DNA of 13,031 nucleotides, taken from positions 1-13,031 of the forward strand of contig JADLBA010000114.1 in the NCBI GenBank assembly GCA_020848015.1. The letters run 5' to 3'. The notes beneath the pieces are model-generated. The model worked only from the letters and a program-made list of their open reading frames with translations, was not told the origin of the DNA and did not search any database. The position numbers were made by a program, and so were the translations under genes. Positions 8,883 through 13,031 of the stretch are shown piece by piece (the first letter of the stretch is position 1; the number at the start of each line of letters is the position of its first letter). This DNA comes from Crocinitomicaceae bacterium. GTDB taxonomy: Bacteria > Bacteroidota > Bacteroidia > Flavobacteriales_D > Sanyastnellaceae.

Positions 8883-9929
8883 TTAATTGATTTTAGAAAA
8901 ACTCAGCGGCATATCGGGACGCAGAAAAAGAATACCGGTAGTAGCAATAGTATCACCCGGCTGAATCCCTTCGGTAATTTCAACCATCGCAGCTTCACGC
9001 ACACCAGTTTTTATCGGGCTAAAAACGGCCTTTCCTCCCTTGCTGACGATCACTACTTTATTCCGTGCCTGCGGAATGACTGCCTGTGTCGGAACCATCA
9101 GTGCATTATGGCGCTCTTCTAATGGAATATTTACTTCTGCAAAACTCCCGGGGATAATCCTGGATGAATGATCTAACACACGCGCTCTTACTTTCAGGTT
9201 GCGGGTATCTCTTTCAATGGATTGTTCGGTGGCAAGCACCACTGCGTTATAATGAGAAGTATCTCCCTCGAGTGTAAATTGAACCTTCATTCCCTGCTTA
9301 ATCAAAGCCCCAAACTTTTCGGGAACGGCAAAATCGAGTTTCATTTCTTCTCTTGAACGGATAGTACACACTACGGTCGCAGGGTTGATATAAGCGCCCA
9401 CACTTACTGATCGCAATCCGAGTACCCCGTTAAAAGGAGCTTTGATTTCTGTTTTGCCTATTTGAACACGCACAATTTCCTCTTCTGCCTCGATTGTTTT
9501 CAGTTGTGTGGCGGCTTGATCCACTTCCTGCTGTGATATTCCATTTACTTTTAGGAGATCAGACAAGCGTTGAAGGGTTTGTACAGCCAGCTCTTTCTGA
9601 GCGCGAATTTTCAGCATCTGCGACTGCAGGTCTTCATCAAATAATTTCACAAGCAGTGTGCCCTTGCTCACTTCTTCTCCTTCGTGGATATTGAGTTCTA
9701 TAACCCGTCCACTTACCTCCGGCTGCAAAGTGGTCTCATTAAAAGCGACAAGAGTGCCGGTAGCTTCTATTCTGCTGCTGATAGCCGACGGACTGACAAC
9801 ATAACCTTCAATAGGTACTGATCTCGCATTGGAAGCCATACCGCCTTTATTGTCAGTAGAGGAATTGCATGAAAAAAGACCAATGAATACCAAAAAAACA
9901 AACAACCTTCCTGCAAACGCTCTGTACAT
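8883..9929 (-). CDS. RND efflux periplasmic adaptor (membrane fusion protein), lipoprotein
   Basis: Adaptor that links the inner-membrane RND pump to the outer-membrane channel, about 348 aa from ATG 9929. The N-terminus has a hydrophobic signal ending in the lipobox L-F-S-C, so Cys21 should be lipidated, followed by a polar N-S-S-T-D-N linker. Domains in order are: first half of the lipoyl/barrel-sandwich hybrid (68-96, EVSGRVIELNIHEGEEVSKG), a short coiled-coil hairpin (about 100-155), second lipoyl half (159-190, KAPFNGVLGLRSVSVG), beta-barrel (195-265) and membrane-proximal domain (270-345, including PTQAVIPQARNKVVIV). I prefer ATG 9929 over an in-frame upstream start at 9986, because 9929 places a clean signal peptide at the N-terminus and the extra 19 residues are cysteine- and arginine-rich. 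It is the first gene of the leftward operon. The coiled coil is short compared with AcrA. No transcriptional regulator is encoded beside it. Confidence 0.94.
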   Translation of the reverse strand: MYRAFAGRLFVFLVFIGLFSCNSSTDNKGGMASNARSVPIEGYVVSPSAISSRIEATGTLVAFNETTLQPEVSGRVIELNIHEGEEVSKGTLLVKLFDEDLQSQMLKIRAQKELAVQTLQRLSDLLKVNGISQQEVDQAATQLKTIEAEEEIVRVQIGKTEIKAPFNGVLGLRSVSVGAYINPATVVCTIRSREEMKLDFAVPEKFGALIKQGMKVQFTLEGDTSHYNAVVLATEQSIERDTRNLKVRARVLDHSSRIIPGSFAEVNIPLEERHNALMVPTQAVIPQARNKVVIVSKGGKAVFSPIKTGVREAAMVEITEGIQPGDTIATTGILFLRPDMPLSFSKIN

Positions 9930-10132
9930 AAATAATTCATTTAATGATATTTTCCGCAAAAGGCGGCAAAAAAAATCGCAGCGCAAGATTAACCACTGCG
10001 GATCGAAGATTGTTTTATTTAAGAAAAAAAAACTGCGCCAGCTTGTCAGTATTTCAGGTTATGGCATTTGAATTGGCAATTTTGGTCATTCAAAAAAAAA
10101 TTTCACCTTAGCAAAATAAATTGCACCCTTTT
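9930..10132. other. Divergent intergenic region between the efflux operon and the lemA cluster
   Basis: About 200 bp that must hold the promoters of both divergent operons. It contains several A/T runs and a small inverted repeat, CCGC (9954-9957) and GCGG (9963-9966), 25-34 bp before the adaptor start. On the minus strand, TTG followed 19 bp later by GCCTTTTG resembles a degraded Bacteroidota promoter but lacks the TA of the -7 element. The lemA side has a better candidate, listed separately. I see no gene and no clear long operator palindrome. Confidence 0.5.
10081..10111 (+). promoter_or_regulatory. Candidate Bacteroidota-type -33/-7 promoter for the lemA cluster
   Basis: TTTG at 10081-10084 is followed after 19 bp by CACCTTAG at 10104-10111. 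The known consensus of the Bacteroidota primary sigma factor is TTTG, 19-21 bp, TAnnTTTG. The -33 element and the spacing fit, while the -7 element has two mismatches. An A-run of nine lies between the elements. The -7 element ends 21 bp before the lemA ATG, giving a very short leader. Confidence 0.4.
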
Positions 10133-10765
10133 ATGAATAAACTTACCTTATCCATTATCATTCTTTTCTTAGTTATTGGCGGTGGCTTTGCCATCTTCTA
10201 TCTTTATGGTACGCGCATTTATGACGGTGCTGTTACCCGTCAGGAAAAAGTATCTGCCTCTTGGGGCAATGTACAGGGTGCCTATCAGCGCAGGGCAGAT
10301 CTTATTCCCAATCTGGTGGCGACTGTACAGGGAGCAGCTGAAAATGAAAAGCAGATTCTCATCGAAGTGACCAACGCACGCGCCGGCATCAACAGTGCAA
10401 CCACTCCTGCCGAAATAGACCAGAATGCCTCCGTTATCAACAGAGCTATCTCAGTAGTATTTGAGCGTTATCCTGAGGTCAGGGCTACGCAGAACTTCCA
10501 AATGCTGCAGGCACAGTTGGAAGGAACTGAGAACAGGATCAATACTGAACGCAACCTTTACAACGAGTCGGTAAAAGATTTTAATACCTACATCCGTGGA
10601 TTCTGGAGAAGCAAGGCTCTCAACCTTGTCGCTTCTTCTGACGATAATTTCATCAAACGTGAAATGTTTGATGCCAAACCGGAGGCACAAGATGCTCCAA
10701 AAGTGGATTTTTCAAAGAAGGCTGAAAATTCCGGCACCCCATCAAGCGAAACTCCGGCTCACTAA
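10133..10765 (+). CDS. lemA: LemA family membrane protein
   Basis: LemA-family protein of 210 aa. One N-terminal transmembrane helix (about 5-25, SIIILFLVIGGGFAIFYLYG) anchors it, and a helical bundle domain follows. The family signature is clear: SWGNVQGAYQRRADLIPNLV (43-62), then YPEVRATQNFQMLQAQLEGT (113-132) and ENRINTERNLYNESVKDFN (133-151). The C-terminal 30 residues are polar and low-complexity. Its biochemical function is unknown; family members often sit next to TPM-domain proteins or HtpX-like proteases, which suggests an envelope role. ATG 10133 is preferred over an in-frame TTG at 10121 because it gives the standard MNKL start before the helix. The next gene starts 13 bp after the stop. 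This is the first gene of the rightward cluster. Confidence 0.95.
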   Translation: MNKLTLSIIILFLVIGGGFAIFYLYGTRIYDGAVTRQEKVSASWGNVQGAYQRRADLIPNLVATVQGAAENEKQILIEVTNARAGINSATTPAEIDQNASVINRAISVVFERYPEVRATQNFQMLQAQLEGTENRINTERNLYNESVKDFNTYIRGFWRSKALNLVASSDDNFIKREMFDAKPEAQDAPKVDFSKKAENSGTPSSETPAH

Positions 10766-10778
10766 TCGTCGAAAAAAA

Positions 10779-11252
10779 TTGCCCGTAGAAGAGTTTTTTT
10801 CCGTCGGTGATCTTAAGAAGATCGAAGATGCCATTTTCACGGCAGAGCTCGGCACATCAGGCGAACTAAGGGTTCACCTTGAAGACACTTGTAACGATGA
10901 TGTACTGGATCATGCGGCTTTTATTTTCTCCGAGCTTGAGATGCAGAAAACGGAATTGCGCAATGGGGTGCTGATATACGTGGCTGTGGATTCGCAAAAG
11001 TTTGCTATCATAGGCGACGTGGGCATACACCAAAAAACAGGGCCTCATTTCTGGAATGAAACCCGCAATGCGATGAACACTCATTTTGAAAAAAGTGATT
11101 TTTTCGCAGGATTGTGTGAAGGAGTAAAAAGGGCGGGTGCCCAGTTGCAACTGTTTTTTCCTGTCAGTGCTACTGATATCAATGAGCTTTCCAATGAAGT
11201 GACCATAGGCCGGATAAGGGTTTCCCCCAAAAAGAAGAGGAGGCATTTTTGA
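10779..11252 (+). CDS. Soluble TPM-domain protein (small paralogue), TTG start
   Basis: TPM-domain (formerly DUF477) protein of about 157 aa without signal peptide or transmembrane helix. The domain covers nearly the whole chain: TSGELRVHLED, NGVLIYVAVDSQKFAIIGDV and GIHQKTGPHFWNE, followed by a DINELSNEVTIG segment typical of this short subgroup and a basic tail ending KKKRRHF. TPM domains in plants and cyanobacteria (TLP18.3/Psb32) act in photosystem II repair and acid phosphatase activity has been reported; the role in non-photosynthetic bacteria is unknown. The frame is open upstream into lemA, but homologous N-termini of the type M-x-x-x-x-F-F-x point to TTG at 10779, 13 bp after the lemA stop. 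No ATG is available in that position. The stop codon overlaps the start of the next gene by 4 bp (TTGA), suggesting translational coupling. Confidence 0.85.
   Translation: MPVEEFFSVGDLKKIEDAIFTAELGTSGELRVHLEDTCNDDVLDHAAFIFSELEMQKTELRNGVLIYVAVDSQKFAIIGDVGIHQKTGPHFWNETRNAMNTHFEKSDFFAGLCEGVKRAGAQLQLFFPVSATDINELSNEVTIGRIRVSPKKKRRHF
11238..11243 (+). promoter_or_regulatory. Strong Shine-Dalgarno AGGAGG that fixes a TTG start
   Basis: A perfect AGGAGG lies 5 nt before TTG 11249, inside the last codons of the upstream TPM gene. This is stronger than any ribosome binding site elsewhere in the window and supports the non-ATG start of the secreted TPM protein. Confidence 0.8.
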
Positions 11253-12076
11253 AAACTTTTATCCGGCCGCTTCTTTCGTTCTCACTGCTGGTGCTATTGA
11301 TTAGCCATACCGGATTTGGAAAAGACAATCCCTGTTTTCCGAAAAAAAACAATAAGCAACTTGTTTATGACGAGAGTCACCTGCTGAGCTCTGGACAGGA
11401 TGCGCTGTTAGATACCAAACTTGTTGAATTTGCACGTAGCACTTCAAATCAGATCGTTGTTGTGATCGTGAATGATCTCTGCAATATGGAACCATCGCAA
11501 TATGCCACAGAACTTCTGAACAATTGGGGAGTAGGTACGCAAAAAAACAATGGTATCGTTCTCCTTGTGAAAGTAAAGACAGCAGAATCGAGAGGGCAGG
11601 TATTTATCGCTATCGGACGCGGGCTTGAGGGGGCTATTCCAGACGCGGTTGCACATCTGATCGTTGAAAATGAACTGATACCAAATTTTAAAAATGGAGA
11701 TTACTATTCCGGCATCAACGATGGGACGAACGTTCTAATGCAGCTTGCACAAGGAGAATATTCCGACAGTGAATATGCAAAACGCCACGAGCAGGGATGG
11801 AAAAGAAATAGCGCTGAAGGGATTATAAGTATAATCATTGCCCTTCTTATCATTGGAGTAGTAATACTGGTTCGCGCATTAAAAGTGAAAAGATATGCAC
11901 GGTTAAATCACCTTGATTGGTGGACTGCCTTCTGGCTCCTGAATTCGACAACCCGACAACATAGGGGATATTTCGATGATTTTACCCGGGGGAGTGGTGG
12001 ATTTGGTGGCGGTGGGGGATTTGGAGGTTTTGGTGGCGGGAGTTCTGGCGGCGGTGGTGCAGGAGGATCCTGGTGA
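11249..12076 (+). CDS. Secreted, membrane-anchored TPM-domain protein with Gly-rich tail (YgcG-like), TTG start
   Basis: TPM-domain protein of 275 aa in the inner membrane. A signal peptide (1-24, FIRPLLSFSLLVLLISHTGF) precedes the TPM domain (about 38-170), which has LVYDESHLLSSGQ, NQIVVVIVNDL, NNWGVGTQKNNGIVLLV and AIGRGLEGAIPD. A transmembrane helix follows (191-211), then a short cytoplasmic region with an aromatic stretch (224-232) and a glycine-rich tail from residue 248 ending GGSW. This is the common YgcG-type layout, in which the TPM domain faces the periplasm. TTG 11249 is the start because AGGAGG sits 5 nt upstream and the signal peptide begins immediately; it overlaps the previous stop by 4 bp. 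Function is not established; partnership with LemA and the short TPM paralogue is inferred from the order of genes. Confidence 0.92.
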   Translation: MKTFIRPLLSFSLLVLLISHTGFGKDNPCFPKKNNKQLVYDESHLLSSGQDALLDTKLVEFARSTSNQIVVVIVNDLCNMEPSQYATELLNNWGVGTQKNNGIVLLVKVKTAESRGQVFIAIGRGLEGAIPDAVAHLIVENELIPNFKNGDYYSGINDGTNVLMQLAQGEYSDSEYAKRHEQGWKRNSAEGIISIIIALLIIGVVILVRALKVKRYARLNHLDWWTAFWLLNSTTRQHRGYFDDFTRGSGGFGGGGGFGGFGGGSSGGGGAGGSW

Positions 12077-12133
12077 AACTGACAATACAGGTTGAAATAA
12101 ACCGAATGAACATTCTAATTTATATATCATAAC

Positions 12134-12901
12134 GTGGGTTACGGAAAATGGATTGCAGGGGCACTGGGGTGGGCTATTGGCGGGCCGATCGGAGGCCTGA
12201 TGGGCTTTGCTTTCGGTGCTATGGTGGATGATTCCAACGCCAATAGCACTAAAGAAAAAAAATCTCGCGGATATGATCCACGCAACGACAGGCGCTACCA
12301 ATCTCAGCGACACCATACCCGCCCCGGCGATTTTGCGTCCGCCCTATTAGTATTATCTGCCGCAGTAATGAAAGCTGATGGACGACAGATGAAAAGTGAG
12401 TTGGATTTCATCCGTCAGTTTCTTTCGAAGCAAATGGGACGTGAGGCGGCTACAGAACAAATCTCTCTGCTGGGGGAACTGCTAAAAAAAGAGATACCGC
12501 TGAATGAAGTCTGTGGACAGATCAGATATTATATGGAGCATCCGATGAGGCTTCAACTGCTCCATTATCTCTTTGGCATTGCCAAGGCCGATGGAAAAGT
12601 TGATGTGTCAGAGGTAAAAGTCATTGACCGAATTGCATACCTGCTTGGCATTTCGGAAAAAGATGCAGAGTCAATTCGCGCCATGTTTTACAAGGATACC
12701 GCTGCTGCCTATACTATACTGGAAATTGATGCTAACGCATCCGATGATGAAGTAAAAAAGGCCTATCGCAAAATGGTCGTGAAATATCACCCGGATAAAG
12801 TAAGAGACCTTGGAGAGATTCACCAGAAAGCTGCACAAGAAAAGTTTATCAAGGTACAGGAAGCTTATGAGCACATTAAGAAGGAAAGGGGAATCAAATG
12901 A
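12134..12901 (+). CDS. DjlA-like membrane co-chaperone: N-terminal TM, TerB domain, C-terminal J domain; GTG start
   Basis: Membrane-anchored DnaK co-chaperone of 255 aa. The N-terminus has a glycine-zipper transmembrane segment (6-30, WIAGALGWAIGGPIGGLMGF). A charged linker (31-60) leads to a TerB-like helical domain (about 62-178) with two K-A-D-G motifs (80-83 and 151-154), the second reading KADGKVDVSE, the acidic metal-binding-type loop of that fold. The J domain (about 191-252) has the HPD tripeptide needed to stimulate DnaK ATPase (219-221, KYHPDK). This order of parts is that of E. coli DjlA, though the sequence is clearly divergent. GTG 12134 is chosen because it gives MGYGKWIAGALGW, the conserved start of Bacteroidota homologues as I know them, and no in-frame ATG precedes the transmembrane segment. 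It lies 57 bp after the TPM gene and may share its transcript. It converges with ung, with 22 bp between stops. Confidence 0.92.
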   Translation: MGYGKWIAGALGWAIGGPIGGLMGFAFGAMVDDSNANSTKEKKSRGYDPRNDRRYQSQRHHTRPGDFASALLVLSAAVMKADGRQMKSELDFIRQFLSKQMGREAATEQISLLGELLKKEIPLNEVCGQIRYYMEHPMRLQLLHYLFGIAKADGKVDVSEVKVIDRIAYLLGISEKDAESIRAMFYKDTAAAYTILEIDANASDDEVKKAYRKMVVKYHPDKVRDLGEIHQKAAQEKFIKVQEAYEHIKKERGIK

Positions 12902-12923
12902 TTTTCAAAAGCTTCGTGCATTT

Positions 12924-13031
12924 TTACCACACAATCTCTTTTTCTCCTTTTGCCCGGAGCCACTCATTTGTCCGCGAAAAGTGATGATTGCCAAAAAAAC
13001 CGTTGTATGCAGAAAGTGGTGATGGGTGAGC
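12924..13031 (-). CDS. ung: Uracil-DNA glycosylase, family 1, C-terminal 35 residues (partial, 5' end outside window)
   Basis: On the minus strand the frame entering at 13031 reads 35 residues to a TAA at 12926-12924. It begins AHPSPLSAYNGFFGNHHF and ends with a basic, tryptophan-terminated tail (KGEKEIVW). HPSPLSA-x-x-GFFG is the signature of family 1 uracil-DNA glycosylase. Its first histidine corresponds to the catalytic His187 of E. coli Ung, and the leucine in SPLS to Leu191, which inserts into the DNA helix when uracil is flipped out. The continuation S-R-T-N-E-W-L also matches the family. The enzyme removes uracil from DNA to begin base excision repair. The N-terminal domain lies beyond the window. 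An N replaces the R more often seen before GFFG. Confidence 0.95.
   Translation of the reverse strand, partial: AHPSPLSAYNGFFGNHHFSRTNEWLRAKGEKEIVW

Noticed and set aside
12902..12923. Possible terminator between the DjlA-like gene and ung
   Set aside because: Only a bulged AAAA-GC/GC-TTTT pairing can be made, too weak to call.
12810..13022. Plus-strand open frame of 70 codons at the right end
   Set aside because: It overlaps the J domain in another frame and then runs antisense to the recognisable Ung C-terminus.
13007..13031. Possible plus-strand gene start (M Q K V V M G E) at the right edge
   Set aside because: The same bases encode the conserved Ung motif on the other strand, so the rightward start is a coincidence.

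Overview
The window is a compact stretch of chromosome, most likely from a member of the Bacteroidota. The evidence is the HtpG variant with an N-A-V-D-A motif in the ATP site, a lemA/TPM/TPM cluster, an adaptor lipoprotein in an RND operon, mostly weak Shine-Dalgarno sequences, and a promoter-like TTTG-19 bp-CACCTTAG resembling the Bacteroidota -33/-7 consensus. I cannot place it below phylum. I see no mobile element, CRISPR array, tRNA or rRNA, and gene content looks like ordinary core genome.

Layout. At the extreme left, 7 codons of a possible leftward gene (MKVITVL, like the start of a WecB-type epimerase) run off the edge. A rightward CPA2 (Kef-type) cation:proton antiporter with two C-terminal RCK_C/TrkA_C domains (230-2443) and htpG (2545-4419) follow. 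htpG is convergent with a leftward efflux operon, and the two meet at a perfect 16-bp inverted repeat that should work as a bidirectional terminator. The efflux operon is transcribed right to left: adaptor lipoprotein (9929-8883), AcrB-like HAE-1 RND pump (8876-5766), TolC-like outer-membrane factor (5773-4484). It encodes a complete tripartite pump, with a 6-bp gap and an 8-bp overlap between genes and no regulator beside it.

Divergent from the pump is a rightward cluster: lemA (10133), a soluble TPM-domain protein (10779, TTG start), a secreted and membrane-anchored TPM protein with a Gly-rich tail (11249, TTG start behind a perfect AGGAGG), and a membrane-anchored TerB + J-domain co-chaperone of DjlA architecture (12134, GTG start). 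At the right edge, on the minus strand and convergent with the co-chaperone gene, lies the C-terminus of uracil-DNA glycosylase (Ung). It is recognised by its HPSPLSAYNGFFG motif and is cut by the window end.

The window holds no clearly new defence or mobile system. The part that is least understood in general is the lemA-TPM-TPM-DjlA-like cluster, which looks like an envelope-associated module of unknown function, possibly linked to protein quality control.
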